Shown here: positions 17,465 to 26,829 of the stretch, piece by piece
How positions within the stretch are numbered: position 1 is the first letter of the stretch
Layout: each line of letters begins with the position of its first letter
Assembly: GCF_002583555.1 (NCBI RefSeq)
Contig: NZ_BEGX01000061.1
Location: forward strand, 129,535-193,534
DNA length: 64,000 bases
Source: Pseudonocardia sp. N23
GTDB lineage: Bacteria; Actinomycetota; Actinomycetes; Mycobacteriales; Pseudonocardiaceae
Direction of reading: 5' to 3'
Notes under the pieces: generated by a model
Databases searched by the model: none
What the model saw: only the letters and a program-made list of their open reading frames with translations
Told to the model about the DNA's origin: nothing
Translations under genes and position numbers: made by a program

Positions 17465-18937
17465 ATGGACGCGCTCGACCTCGCCCGTTGGCAGTTCGGG
17501 ATCACCACCGTCTACCACTTCCTGTTCGTCCCGTTGACGATCGGACTGTCCGCGATCGTCGCGATCCTGCAGACGGCGTGGCACCGCACCGGCAAGGTCG
17601 AGTACCTGCGCGCCACCCGGTTCCTCGGCAAGCTCTTCCTGATCAACTTCGCCATGGGCGTCGTCACCGGGATCGTCCAGGAGTTCCAGTTCGGCATGAA
17701 CTGGAGCAGCTACTCGACGTTCGTCGGTGACGTCTTCGGCGCCCCGCTGGCGATGGAGGCGCTGCTCGCGTTCTTCCTGGAATCGACGTTCATCGGCCTG
17801 TGGATCTTCGGCTGGGACCGGCTCCCCCGCCGCATCCACCTGGCCTGCATCTGGATCGTCGCGATCGGCACCAACTTCTCGGCCTACTTCATCATCGCCG
17901 CGAACGCCTGGATGCGCCATCCCGTCGGCTTCACCGTCGACGAGTCCACGGGCCGCGCCCGGCTCACCGACATCTGGGCCGTGCTGACCAACTCGCAGGC
18001 ATGGTCCACCTACCTGCACGTCGTGTCGGGAGCGTTCATCGCCGCCGGACTGTTCGTCGTCGCCGTGAGCGCCTTCAAGCTCATGCGCGCCCGATGGCCG
18101 AAGCGGGCCGACGCCGTCGCACCGCATCCGTCGGAGGACGGGCTGTTCCGCAAGACGCTGCGGCTCGGCCTCGCCGTCACGGCGATCGCCGGCGCGCTCG
18201 TCGTCTTCTCCGGCGACCACCAGGCCAAGCTCATGGCCCAGTACGAGCCGATGAAGCTCGCGGGCGCCGAGGCGCTGTGGACCGACGAGCACGGCGCCGG
18301 GTTCTCGCTGTTCGCCGTCGGTGACATCCGCGAGGGCCGCAACCACATCAACGTCCAGGTCCCGAACGTGCTGTCCTTCCTCGCCACCGGTGACTTCTCC
18401 GGCGACGTCCAGGGCATCAACAACGTCCAGCAGCGGCTCGAGCAGCAGTTCGGCCCCGGCGACTACCGGCCGGACATCGCCGTCCTCTACTGGTCGTTCC
18501 GGCTGATGATGGGCCTCGGGATGGCTGGGGTCGGGATCGGCGTCCTCGGGCTCTGGCTCACCCGCCGCGGCCGGCTGCCCGGCAAGCGCTGGATGTACCG
18601 CGTCGCGATCCTCGGACTGCCCGCGGCGCTGGCCGCCAACGTCTTCGGCTGGATCCTGACCGAGATGGGCCGCCAGCCCTGGACCGTCGTCGGCGAGCTG
18701 CTCACCGCCGCCAGCGTCTCGCCCGGGGTCAGCCTCACCGAGGTCGCGATCTCGCTGACCGCGTTCACCCTGCTCTACGCTGCGCTGGCCGTCGTCGAGG
18801 CGAAGCTCCTGTTCCGCTACGTCCTCGCCGGTCCCGCCGCGGTCATGCCGTACCCGCCCGACGAGCCGGACACCGACGACACCGGTGCCGCCACACCCGA
18901 ACCGGCCGACGAGCGCGTCCCCGCGTTCGTCTACTGA
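17465..18937 (+). CDS. cydA: Cytochrome bd quinol oxidase subunit I
   Basis: A 490-residue membrane protein with about nine helices. Conserved features include the N-terminal RWQFGITTVYHFLFVPLTIG, with His18 as a heme ligand, the acidic residues of AMEALLAFFLEST in the proton path, and GRQPW near the end of the quinol-binding region. With CydB it oxidises quinol and reduces O2 to water with high oxygen affinity. The ATG at 17465 follows GGAGG (17455-17459) five bases upstream. It leads a cydA-cydB-cydD-cydC operon and has two tandem dyads directly upstream, so oxygen- or redox-responsive control is likely. Confidence 0.97.
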   Translation: MDALDLARWQFGITTVYHFLFVPLTIGLSAIVAILQTAWHRTGKVEYLRATRFLGKLFLINFAMGVVTGIVQEFQFGMNWSSYSTFVGDVFGAPLAMEALLAFFLESTFIGLWIFGWDRLPRRIHLACIWIVAIGTNFSAYFIIAANAWMRHPVGFTVDESTGRARLTDIWAVLTNSQAWSTYLHVVSGAFIAAGLFVVAVSAFKLMRARWPKRADAVAPHPSEDGLFRKTLRLGLAVTAIAGALVVFSGDHQAKLMAQYEPMKLAGAEALWTDEHGAGFSLFAVGDIREGRNHINVQVPNVLSFLATGDFSGDVQGINNVQQRLEQQFGPGDYRPDIAVLYWSFRLMMGLGMAGVGIGVLGLWLTRRGRLPGKRWMYRVAILGLPAALAANVFGWILTEMGRQPWTVVGELLTAASVSPGVSLTEVAISLTAFTLLYAALAVVEAKLLFRYVLAGPAAVMPYPPDEPDTDDTGAATPEPADERVPAFVY

Positions 18938-18947
18938 GGAGCGCGAC

Positions 18948-19949
18948 ATGGACCTGCAGACCATCTGGTTCCTCGCCATCGCCGTGCTGTGGACCGGCTA
19001 CTTCGTCCTGGAGGGTTTCGACTTCGGCGTCGGCATGCTGCTGCCCGTCGTCGGCCGCGACGACACCGACCGCCGCGTCATGATCAACTCCATCGGCCCG
19101 GTCTGGGACGGCAACGAGGTCTGGCTGATCACCGCGATCGGCGCGACGTTCGCCGCGTTCCCCGCCTGGTACGGGTCGATGCTCTCAGGCTTCTACCTTC
19201 CCGTCCTCGCGATCGTGCTCGCGCTGATCGTGCGCGGCGTCGCGTTCGAGTACCGCGGCAAGGTCGACGACGACCGCTGGCGGCGACGCTGGGACGTCGC
19301 GATCGTCGTCGGCAGCACCGTGCCCGCACTGATGTGGGGGCTGATCTTCGCGAACCTGCTGCGCGGGCTGCCGATGGGTGCCGGACACGTCGTCGACGCC
19401 GGGATCGGCGACCTGCTCAACCCCTTCGCCCTGCTCGGCGCGCTCGTCACCGGCAGCCTGTTCCTACTGCACGGCGCTGTGTTCCTCTCACTCAAGACCG
19501 ACGGCCCCGTCCGGGTGCTGGCCCGCGCGGTCGCGCTGCGCACCGCACTCGTCGCCGTCCCCGCGCTCGTCGGCTTCCTCGGCTGGACGCTCGTTCACCG
19601 CCCGACCGGCTGGACCCTGCCGGTCGCGGTCCTCACCGTCGTCGCACTCGTCGCCGGGGCCGGGCTCGCCGGGCGCGGGCGCGAGGGCTGGGCGTTCGCG
19701 GCGACGGCGGTGTCGGTGCTGGGCACCTCGGTGACGATCTTCGGGTCGATGTTCCCGGTGCTCATCCCGTCGACGACCGACGCCGCGCTCTCGCTGACCG
19801 TCGCCGGTGCGGCCTCCGGCGCCTACACCCTCGAGGTCATGAGCTGGATCGCGCTGGTGCTGCTGCCGCTGGTCATCAGCTACCAGGCCTGGTCGTACTG
19901 GGTGTTCCGGCGCCGCGTCACCCGCGCACACATCGCACCGGCACACTGA
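18948..19949 (+). CDS. cydB: Cytochrome bd quinol oxidase subunit II
   Basis: A 333-residue integral membrane protein of the CydB family. Diagnostic phrases are YFVLEGFDFGVGMLLP at the N-terminus, GPVWDGNEVWLITAIGA and RGVAFEYRGK. It packs against CydA and completes the bd oxidase. The ATG at 18948 lies ten bases after the cydA stop, and the ribosome binding site (GAGGA) overlaps that stop codon, so translation is closely linked. Confidence 0.97.
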   Translation: MDLQTIWFLAIAVLWTGYFVLEGFDFGVGMLLPVVGRDDTDRRVMINSIGPVWDGNEVWLITAIGATFAAFPAWYGSMLSGFYLPVLAIVLALIVRGVAFEYRGKVDDDRWRRRWDVAIVVGSTVPALMWGLIFANLLRGLPMGAGHVVDAGIGDLLNPFALLGALVTGSLFLLHGAVFLSLKTDGPVRVLARAVALRTALVAVPALVGFLGWTLVHRPTGWTLPVAVLTVVALVAGAGLAGRGREGWAFAATAVSVLGTSVTIFGSMFPVLIPSTTDAALSLTVAGAASGAYTLEVMSWIALVLLPLVISYQAWSYWVFRRRVTRAHIAPAH

Positions 19950-19971
19950 GCACGGGACCATCGGAAGCACC

Positions 19972-21711
19972 GTGAAACCCCTCGACCCGCGGCTGCTGCG
20001 GGCGGCGCGCGCCGTGCGGACGCACCTCGCCGTCACCGTGGCCTGCGGGTTCGCGCTCACCGGGCTGATCCTCACCCAGGCCTGGCTCGTCGCGCACATC
20101 GTCGGCGGCGCCACCGACGGACAGGGGCTCGACGAGCTCGGCCCACTCGTCGCCGCCGTCGCGGGGGTGGCGATCGGCCGGGCCGTGCTGGCCTACGGCG
20201 CCGAGGCCGCGGCCCTGCGCAGTGCCGCTGCGGCCAAGTCGCAGCTGCGGCGCCGCATCGTCGCGCACGTGAGTGACGGTCCCGGCCGCGGCCCCGCCAC
20301 CGCCGGTGAGCTCGCCACCCTCACCACCCGCGGGCTCGACGCCCTCGACGACTACCTCGCCCGCTACCTGCCCCAGCTCGTCCTCGCCGCGCTCGTGCCG
20401 ATCGCGGTGCTGGTCGTCGTCGCCTCCGCCGACTGGGTCTCCGCCGTCGTCATCGCCGTGACCCTGCCGCTGATCCCGCTGTTCATGGCGCTCGTCGGGA
20501 TGCACACCCAGGCCCGCACCCGCCGGCAGTGGACGCTGCTGCAGCGCCTCGGCGGACACTTCCTCGACGTCGTCGAAGGCCTGCCGACGCTCGCGCTGTT
20601 CCGCCGGGCCAAGGCCGAGGCCGCACTGGTCCGCCGGGTCACCGACGAGCACCGCGACGCGACGATGGGCACCCTGCGGGTCGCGTTCCTCTCGGCGTTC
20701 GTGCTGGAGCTGCTCGCCACCCTCGCCGTGGCGCTCGTCGCCGTCGAGGTCGGGTTCCGGCTGCTCTACGGACAGCTCGACCTGACGACGGCGCTGCTCG
20801 TGCTCGTCCTCGCCCCCGAGGCCTACCTGCCGCTGCGCGAGGTGGGCGCCCGTTTCCACGCGAGCATGGAAGGCATCGCCGCGGCCGAGTCGGCGTTCGC
20901 GGTGCTGGAGGCTCCCCGGCCACAGGTGCCCGGCACCGGCGCCACGGCCCGCCGCGGCAGCGTCTCGCTCGAGGTCGACGACGTGCGGTTCACCTGGCCG
21001 GGTCGCGACGTCCCGGTCCTCGACGGCCTCACCGTCACCGTGTCCGACGGCCGCAGTGTGCTGCTGACCGGGCGCAGCGGCGCGGGCAAGTCGACGCTGC
21101 TGGCACTGCTGCTGCGCTTCGCCGAACCGCAGGCCGGGTCGATCCGTGCCGACGGCGTGCCCCTGCACGAGCTCGACGCCGACGCCTGGCGCGCCCGCGT
21201 CGCTTGGGTGCCGCAGCACCCGCACCTGTTCGACGACACCGTCGCCGCCAACATCGCGCTCGGTGCCCCCGACGCCGACGCCGTGCAGATCGCCGCCGCC
21301 GTCGCGGCCGCGGAGCTGACCGACGTGGTCGAGGCCCTGCCCGACGGCCTGGCCACGCGGGTCGGTGAGCGCGGCGCCCGGCTCTCGGCCGGGCAGCGCC
21401 AGCGCGTCGCCCTGGCCAGGGCGTTCCTGCGCGACCCCGACCTCGTCCTGCTCGACGAGCCGACCGCCCATCTCGACCCCGACAACGCCCGCGCCGTCCG
21501 CGCCTCGACGGCACGGCTCCTGCAGGGCCGCACCGGGATCGTCGTCGCCCACGACAGGGGCTGGTCCGACGTGGTCGACGAGACGGTCGTTCTCACCGAC
21601 GGCTGCGCCGGCGCGTCTCCGGCCGGGACCACGAAGGGCACGCCTGCGGCGCTCGTGGGTCGCGATTGCCGCCCCAGCGACCATCGCCGCTCACAGGGGG
21701 TGGCGACGTGA
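19972..21711 (+). CDS. cydD: Heterodimeric ABC exporter CydD (cytochrome bd assembly)
   Basis: A 579-residue half-transporter: six membrane helices (about 1-320) followed by an ATPase domain. Walker A is GRSGAGKST, the signature region reads LSAGQRQRVALARAF and Walker B is LVLLDEPTAHLD. CydDC exports thiols (glutathione or cysteine in E. coli) or binds heme, and is needed to assemble cytochrome bd. The GTG at 19972 has GGAAG upstream. The last 40 residues or so are Gly/Thr/Arg-rich and unconserved. The stop overlaps the cydC start (GTGA). Confidence 0.95.
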   Translation: MKPLDPRLLRAARAVRTHLAVTVACGFALTGLILTQAWLVAHIVGGATDGQGLDELGPLVAAVAGVAIGRAVLAYGAEAAALRSAAAAKSQLRRRIVAHVSDGPGRGPATAGELATLTTRGLDALDDYLARYLPQLVLAALVPIAVLVVVASADWVSAVVIAVTLPLIPLFMALVGMHTQARTRRQWTLLQRLGGHFLDVVEGLPTLALFRRAKAEAALVRRVTDEHRDATMGTLRVAFLSAFVLELLATLAVALVAVEVGFRLLYGQLDLTTALLVLVLAPEAYLPLREVGARFHASMEGIAAAESAFAVLEAPRPQVPGTGATARRGSVSLEVDDVRFTWPGRDVPVLDGLTVTVSDGRSVLLTGRSGAGKSTLLALLLRFAEPQAGSIRADGVPLHELDADAWRARVAWVPQHPHLFDDTVAANIALGAPDADAVQIAAAVAAAELTDVVEALPDGLATRVGERGARLSAGQRQRVALARAFLRDPDLVLLDEPTAHLDPDNARAVRASTARLLQGRTGIVVAHDRGWSDVVDETVVLTDGCAGASPAGTTKGTPAALVGRDCRPSDHRRSQGVAT

Positions 21712-23444
21712 GGGGGCCGCTGCGCCGCATGGTCGGGCTGGCACGGCCGCGAGGCGCGCGGTTCGCACTGGGGGTGCTCGCCGGGGCCGCTGCCACCGCG
21801 TCCGGGGCCGGCCTGCTCAGCCTCGCGGCCTGGCTCATCGCCACCGCGGCGACCCACCCGTCGGTGACCGCGCTGTCGGTCGCGGTCGTGCTCACCCGCG
21901 CCCTCGGCGTCACCCGCGGCGTGACCCGCTACCTCGAACGGCTCGTCACCCACGACGCCGCTCTGCGCACGCTCGCCGACGTGCGCGTCCGCGTCTACGA
22001 GCGGCTCGCCCGGACCGAACCCGTCCGCCGGTTCCGCTCCCCCGACCTCGTCACGCGCCTCGTCAGCGACACCGACGCCACCCAGGACCTGCTCGTGCGC
22101 GGGCTGACCCCGCCGCTCGCCGCGGTCGTCGCCGGCGCGGGCGCGGTCACCCTGGCGACGGCGCTGCTCGTGCCGGGCGGGCTGCTGCTCGCGGCGGGGC
22201 TGCTCGTCGGCGGGCTCGTCGTCCCGGTCGTGGCAGCGGCACTGAGCCGGGCCTCGGGGTCGCGGCAGGCCGAGGCGCGGGCCGAGCTGAGCACCGCGCT
22301 GGTCGATGCGCTGCACGGCGCCCAGGACCTCGCCGCCTACGGCGCGACCGGGCGGGCGGTGGCCCGCGTCGAGGCCGCCGACGCGGTGCTGACCGCGACG
22401 GCCCGTCGCGACGCCGGGCTGCTCGGGCTCGGCGCGGGCGCATCGGCGCTGGTCGCCGGCCTGACGCTGTGGGGCACGCTGCTGCTGGGCGTGGCCGCGG
22501 TGACCGACGGCAGCCTCGGCACCGTGCCGCTCGCGGTGCTCGTGCTGACCGCGCTCGCCTCGTTCGAGATCGTCGCCCCGCTGCCCGCCGCGGCCGCCCG
22601 GCTCGGCGCGGTGCGGGCGTCGGGCGAGCGGCTCTTCGACGTCCTGGACACCCCACCCGCGGTGCGCGACCCCGGGGGTGCGGGGGTGCTCGCGCCGGGG
22701 GCGTTGCAGGTCCGCGACCTGCGGGTCCGCTACGCCCCCGGCGAGCCGTGGGCGCTCGACGGCCTCGACCTCGACGTCGCACCGGGGACGAGGGTCGCCG
22801 TCGTCGGCCCCAGCGGGTCGGGCAAGAGCACACTCGCCGCGGTGCTGTTCCGGTTCCTCGACGCCGACTCCGGGACCGTCGCCATCGGCGGCACCGCGCT
22901 CACCGAGGTGTCGGCCGACACGGCCCGCGGCGTCGTGAGCGGGGTGCCGCAGCAGCCGCACATGTTCACCGGCTCGGTCGCGGCGAACCTGCGGCTGGCC
23001 CGCCCCGACGCCACCGACGACGCGCTGTGGGACGTGCTGGGCCGGGTCCGGCTCGCCGACGACGTCGCTGCCATGCCCGGGAGGCTCGACGCCGACGTCG
23101 GCGAGCACGGGATACGACTGTCGGGTGGGATGCGCCAACGGCTCGCGCTGGCCCGGGCGCTGCTCACCGACGCGTCGCTGCTGGTCCTCGACGAGCCGAC
23201 GACGCACCTGGACCCCGACACCCGCGACGCGGTGCTCGCCGACCTGCTGGCCGCCGCAGGCGGGCGGGCGGTGCTGCTGGTGACCCACGACCTCGACCGG
23301 CTCGAGACGATGGACGCGATCCACGTCGTCGTCGGCGGGCGGGTCGTGCAGCACGGCACGCACGCGGATCTGCTCGCCCGCGACGGCTGGTACCGGTCGG
23401 CGCACCGGCTCGCCCCGCTCGCGGCCACGGTGCCCGGCAGCTAG
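21708..23444 (+). CDS. cydC: Heterodimeric ABC exporter CydC (cytochrome bd assembly)
   Basis: A 578-residue ABC exporter half that pairs with CydD. It has an N-terminal six-helix domain with TRALGVTRGVTRYLERLVTH, characteristic of CydC, and a C-terminal ATPase with Walker A GPSGSGKST, signature LSGGMRQRLALARAL and Walker B LLVLDEPTTHLD. Translation begins at a GTG overlapping the cydD stop (GTGA, 21708-21711). Its TAG stop overlaps the stop of the converging TetR gene (CTAG, 23441-23444), so the two units meet with no space between them. Confidence 0.95.
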   Translation: MRGPLRRMVGLARPRGARFALGVLAGAAATASGAGLLSLAAWLIATAATHPSVTALSVAVVLTRALGVTRGVTRYLERLVTHDAALRTLADVRVRVYERLARTEPVRRFRSPDLVTRLVSDTDATQDLLVRGLTPPLAAVVAGAGAVTLATALLVPGGLLLAAGLLVGGLVVPVVAAALSRASGSRQAEARAELSTALVDALHGAQDLAAYGATGRAVARVEAADAVLTATARRDAGLLGLGAGASALVAGLTLWGTLLLGVAAVTDGSLGTVPLAVLVLTALASFEIVAPLPAAAARLGAVRASGERLFDVLDTPPAVRDPGGAGVLAPGALQVRDLRVRYAPGEPWALDGLDLDVAPGTRVAVVGPSGSGKSTLAAVLFRFLDADSGTVAIGGTALTEVSADTARGVVSGVPQQPHMFTGSVAANLRLARPDATDDALWDVLGRVRLADDVAAMPGRLDADVGEHGIRLSGGMRQRLALARALLTDASLLVLDEPTTHLDPDTRDAVLADLLAAAGGRAVLLVTHDLDRLETMDAIHVVVGGRVVQHGTHADLLARDGWYRSAHRLAPLAATVPGS

Positions 23445-24142
23445 GAACCGCGGCGTTCGGCCCGCAGGGCGCGGGTGCGGGTGGACACCCGCGAGCCGAG
23501 CAGGCCCGCGGCGGCGTCGACGAGCTGGCTGACGAACAACCGCTGGTCGTCGCGGCCCGACCGGGCCCGCTGCGCCATCTCGACGGCGACGAACCGGACC
23601 GTGAGGAACCGGCGGTGCAGCTCCACCGCGTCGGGCTCCAGCAGGGGTTCGAGCAGCGCGCGCCAGCGGGTGATGCTGCCGTCGGGCCGGTCCAGGGCGA
23701 GCGGGGCCATCGACGGCACGGGCCGGGTGAGCAGGTCGGCGACCGTGCGCAGGTAGCCGGCGCCCGCCGCGCCCTGACCGAGCTTCACCGCGAGCGGCTC
23801 GACCAGGGCGGCGGCCAGCTCGTGCACCGCCTCACCGGCATCCGGCCCACCGACGACCGCGCCGGCCAGCTCGCCCGCGGCGAACGCGTCGAGCAGCCGG
23901 TGGCGGTGCGCCTCGACCTCCGGGGCGTGCCGGTCGAGCAGCGCCTGCACGAGCCCGTCGCGGTCGGTGAACCAGTACTGGGCGGCGATGACGTTGCGCG
24001 CGCCCGCGGCCCGGCCGATCTCGCGCAGCGACACCGCGTCGCTGCCACGCTCGGCGAACAGCTCCTCGGCCGCGGTGAGCAGCCGCGACCGGGTGTCGCG
24101 CCCGTCGGCCGCGCCCCCGTCGGGCCTCGCTGCGGAGGTCAT
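23441..24142 (-). CDS. TetR-family transcriptional regulator
   Basis: A 233-residue regulator. Residues about 15-65 hold the TetR helix-turn-helix (TRSRLLTAAEELFAERG, VSLREIGRAAGARN, QYWFTDRDGL). The rest is the helical ligand and dimer domain. It probably represses a nearby gene; the SDR gene 34 bp upstream in the same direction is one candidate. A TANNNT -10 lies six bases before its ATG, so it has its own leaderless promoter inside that short gap. Its ligand is unknown. It is convergent with cydC, not a part of that operon. Confidence 0.9.
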   Translation of the reverse strand: MTSAARPDGGAADGRDTRSRLLTAAEELFAERGSDAVSLREIGRAAGARNVIAAQYWFTDRDGLVQALLDRHAPEVEAHRHRLLDAFAAGELAGAVVGGPDAGEAVHELAAALVEPLAVKLGQGAAGAGYLRTVADLLTRPVPSMAPLALDRPDGSITRWRALLEPLLEPDAVELHRRFLTVRFVAVEMAQRARSGRDDQRLFVSQLVDAAAGLLGSRVSTRTRALRAERRGS

Positions 24143-24148
24143 CGGCGC

Positions 24149-24154
24149 AGGTTA
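24149..24154 (-). promoter_or_regulatory. Leaderless -10 element for the TetR gene
   Basis: On the minus strand TAACCT (TANNNT) is followed by six bases and the ATG at 24142. It sits in the 34-bp gap after the SDR gene, giving the regulator an independent promoter. Confidence 0.45.
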
Positions 24155-24176
24155 CCCGGCACCCCCGCGGCGGCGG

Positions 24177-24932
24177 TCACGCCTTGGGGCCGCCGGCGAC
24201 GTAGATGACCTGCCCGGACACGAACCCGGCACCCTCGCTGACGAGGAACGACACCGTGTGGGCGATGTCCTCGACCTGCCCGGCGCGGGCGACGGGGATG
24301 GCAGCGGCGCGGGCCGCGACGTAGGACTCCCAGTCCTCGCCGATGCGCTCGGCGGTCGCCTTCGTCATGTCGGAGACGATGAACCCGGGCGCGATGCAGT
24401 TGGCGGTGACGCCGAACTTGCCGAGCTCGATCGCGAGGGTCTTGGTGAAGCCCTGCAGCCCGGCCTTCGCGGTGGAGTAGTTGGACTGGCCGCGGTTGCC
24501 CAGCGCCGAGGTGCTCGACAGGTTGACGATGCGCCCGTACCTCGCGTCGACCATGTGCTTCTGCACGGCGCGGGCCATCAGGAACGAGCCACGCAGGTGC
24601 ACGTTCATGACGGTGTCCCAGTCGAGCTCGCTCATCTTGAACAGCAGGTTGTCGCGGGTGACACCGGCGTTGTTGACCAGGACGGTCGGGGCGCCGAGCT
24701 CGGCGGCGACCCGCTCGACCGCGGCGGTCACGGCGTCGGCGTCGGACACGTCGGCGCCGACGGCGATCGCCCGGCCGCCGGCGGCGTCGATGGCGTCGAC
24801 GGTGGCCTTGCACGCGGCCTCGTCGAGGTCGAGGACCGCGACGGCGAACCCGTCGGCCGCGAGCCGGGTGGCGGTGGCCGCCCCGATCCCCCGTGCCGAT
24901 CCCGTGACGATCGCGACGCGCGCCTCAGCCAT
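24177..24932 (-). CDS. SDR-family 3-oxoacyl-ACP/acetoacetyl-CoA reductase (FabG-like)
   Basis: A 251-residue classical short-chain dehydrogenase. The NAD(P) motif TGSARGIGAAT is at residues 10-20, NNAG at 87-90, catalytic Ser in NLSSTS (about 139-142), and Tyr152/Lys156 in YSTAK. The C-terminus (GFVSGQVIYVAGGPKA) is typical of FabG and PhaB proteins. It probably reduces 3-oxoacyl-ACP or -CoA with NADPH; HIRGSF-like VHLRGSF and the EDIAHTVSFLVSE region fit FabG4-type enzymes. The leader upstream (24933-25170) is long and structured. Confidence 0.9.
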   Translation of the reverse strand: MAEARVAIVTGSARGIGAATATRLAADGFAVAVLDLDEAACKATVDAIDAAGGRAIAVGADVSDADAVTAAVERVAAELGAPTVLVNNAGVTRDNLLFKMSELDWDTVMNVHLRGSFLMARAVQKHMVDARYGRIVNLSSTSALGNRGQSNYSTAKAGLQGFTKTLAIELGKFGVTANCIAPGFIVSDMTKATAERIGEDWESYVAARAAAIPVARAGQVEDIAHTVSFLVSEGAGFVSGQVIYVAGGPKA

Positions 24933-25062
24933 GCCAGATGTCCCTTCGCTGCTGTCACCACTTCGTGCCACGGGGATCGTCGCATCCGGGCGGCGTACCG
25001 GTCTCCCGGGGCGGCGTGACGTCACAACGACCCGGCGGTCGGACGGGCACCCGGACGCGGCA

Positions 25063-25098
25063 CGGCGCCGCCGGCTCACGAGTGAGCCGACGGCGCCG
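25063..25098 (-). terminator. Strong two-part hairpin in the antiporter-SDR gap
   Basis: An outer 8-bp stem (25063-25070 with 25091-25098) and an inner 6-bp stem (25073-25078 with 25083-25088) are joined by a 2x2 internal loop; the apical loop is four bases. No T-run follows. It could end antiporter transcripts, end a short RNA starting near 25170, or act within the leader of the SDR gene. Confidence 0.55.
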
Positions 25099-25170
25099 GA
25101 TGGGTGACGAAGACGGTGGCGAGCGCCGGTGCGCGCCCTGCTCGGGAAGCTCTGTCCCGGAGCTTGTCGG
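25063..25170 (-). ncRNA. Candidate short RNA or structured 5' leader
   Basis: Transcription from the promoter at 25177-25205 would begin near 25170. The RNA would first fold AAGCTC-N7-GAGCTT (25147-25165) and then the strong hairpin at 25063-25098, giving an RNA of about 110 nt if transcription stops there, or a 238-nt leader if it reads into the SDR gene. The rest of the 313-base gap (24933-25245) has no gene. No known riboswitch class is recognised. Confidence 0.3.
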
Positions 25171-25176
25171 GCCCGA

Positions 25177-25205
25177 ACGCTACCCGGTGACCCATGTCAC
25201 GTCAA
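25177..25205 (-). promoter_or_regulatory. Promoter with a Crp/GlxR-like site in its spacer
   Basis: On the minus strand a -35 TTGACG (25200-25205) and a -10 TAGCGT (25177-25182) are 17 bp apart. The dyad GTGAC-N4-GTCAC (25187-25200) fills most of the spacer and touches the -35. It matches the core of the Crp/GlxR consensus TGTGA-N6-TCACA, so binding there would be expected to repress. Confidence 0.5.
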
Positions 25206-25245
25206 CGGTTCGCCGGAGCCACTTCCACCGCGCTGACCTGCAAGA

Positions 25246-26829
25246 TCAGTCGAGGAGGACCGTACGCAGATCGAGCCGGTGCAGCACCCGGTCGGCCGCC
25301 TCCGGGTCGACGCCGGGTTCGCGGCGGGCGGTGAGGATCTCCGCACGGGCCGCCGCCAGGGCCTCTGCCTGCACCGCACCGAGCGTGGCACGGCTGGCAC
25401 GCAGCGTGGCGAACCGGTCGCGCTCCTCGTCGGTGAAGGTGTCACCGGCGAGGACCGCCTCGAGCCGCCCGATGCTCTGGTGCAGCATCGCGGACACCTC
25501 GTCGGGAAGGTCGTCGGCACGCTCGCGTTCGACGAGCCGGGTCAGCGCCGCGTGCCACGCGCGCCGGGCCAGCACCCGCTCGGCGGCGCGCTCGGCGTCG
25601 GCGTCCTCGGACACCCCCAGCATCCGCACGACGATCGGCAGGGTGAACCCCGGGAGCAGCAGGGTCACGACCAGCACCGAGCAGGCGATGACGACGAGCT
25701 CGGTCCGCCCCGGGAACGCCGCACCCGTCGAGGTGACCGTGGGCAGCGCCAGTGCGAGCGCGAGGGTCGCGAGGCCGCGCATACCGCACCACGCCAGGAC
25801 GACCGCCTCGCGCCCGGTGCGCGGGGCACCGGCCGGGTCGTCGCGGCGGCGCACGGCCAGCAGCGCCCCGCTCATCCAGAGGACCCGCAACGCGATCACG
25901 ACGCCGCAGACGATCGTCGCGTGCACGAGCATCCCGGGCAGCTCGGCCCCGGCGTCGGTGACGACCTGGCGCAGGTCCAGCCCGATCAGCCCGAACGCCA
26001 CACCGGTGACGAGCAGCTCGACCACGTCCCAGAACGACCGCTGCACGAGGCGCTCGGCGGCCTCGTCGGCGTCGGCGTGCGCGCGCAGCTGCAGCGCCAC
26101 CACCACGACGGCGACGACACCGGAGGCGTGCACCTCCTCGGCCAGCAGGTACACCGCGAACGGCAGCACGACCGTCAGCGCGCTGCGGCCGGTGGTGTCG
26201 GTGACCTTCGTCGACACCCAGCGGGCGATCTTCGCGACGACGATCCCGATCACGACGGCCAGCACCGCACCCAGCAGGAACCGCCCCGCGACGAGGGGAA
26301 GGCTCAGGTCGTCGCCGCTGACCGTCGCGAACACCGCCGCCTGGAACACGACGAGCGCGGTGGCGTCGTTGAACAGGCCCTCGCTCTGCAGCACCGCCAG
26401 CAGCCGCCGCGGCATCCGCACCGGGCCGGCGACGGCCTCGACCGCGACCGGGTCGGGCGGGGCGACCATCGCGCCCAGCGCCACCGCCGCCGACAGCCCG
26501 ATGCCCGGGACCAGCGCCATCGCGGTCCCGGCGACGACCGCGATCGTGACCCCGACCAGCGCGATCGCGAGGGCCAGGATGCTGCGCCACCGCGCCCGGA
26601 ACAACGCCCAGGAGGTGCGCTGCGCCGTCGCGAACAGCAGCGGTGGCAGGAACAGCGGCAGGATCAGGTCCGGTTCGAGCTCGAACCTGTCGGGCAGCCC
26701 CGGGACGAACGCGACGCCCGCGCCCAGCACGACCATGAGCGCCGGCCACGGCAGGTGCAGCCGGTCGCCGATGCCGACGAGCACGACCGCGGCCAGCATG
26801 AGACCGACGACGAGCAGCAGCAGCTCCAC
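25246..26829 (-). CDS. Na+(K+)/H+ antiporter, CPA1 family
   Basis: A 527-residue protein: about 12 membrane helices in the first 410 residues, then a charged cytoplasmic tail of about 110 residues. CPA1 landmarks are LFLPPLLFATAQ, the transmembrane DPVAVEA and the ion-binding GLFNDATALVVFQ, and CGMRGLATLALALALP. It exchanges a monovalent cation for protons and so regulates pH and salt tolerance. The start is a GTG at 26829 (Met-Glu-Leu-Leu). It is a single gene, divergent from the PEBP gene and followed by the structured gap at 24933-25245. Confidence 0.93.
   Translation of the reverse strand: MELLLLVVGLMLAAVVLVGIGDRLHLPWPALMVVLGAGVAFVPGLPDRFELEPDLILPLFLPPLLFATAQRTSWALFRARWRSILALAIALVGVTIAVVAGTAMALVPGIGLSAAVALGAMVAPPDPVAVEAVAGPVRMPRRLLAVLQSEGLFNDATALVVFQAAVFATVSGDDLSLPLVAGRFLLGAVLAVVIGIVVAKIARWVSTKVTDTTGRSALTVVLPFAVYLLAEEVHASGVVAVVVVALQLRAHADADEAAERLVQRSFWDVVELLVTGVAFGLIGLDLRQVVTDAGAELPGMLVHATIVCGVVIALRVLWMSGALLAVRRRDDPAGAPRTGREAVVLAWCGMRGLATLALALALPTVTSTGAAFPGRTELVVIACSVLVVTLLLPGFTLPIVVRMLGVSEDADAERAAERVLARRAWHAALTRLVERERADDLPDEVSAMLHQSIGRLEAVLAGDTFTDEERDRFATLRASRATLGAVQAEALAAARAEILTARREPGVDPEAADRVLHRLDLRTVLLD

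Noticed and set aside
25016..25025. Palindrome GTGACGTCAC near the FabG-like gene
   Set aside because: It shares half-sites with the Crp-like dyads, but the spacing (no gap) is wrong for that family and a 10-bp palindrome is not rare enough to call alone.
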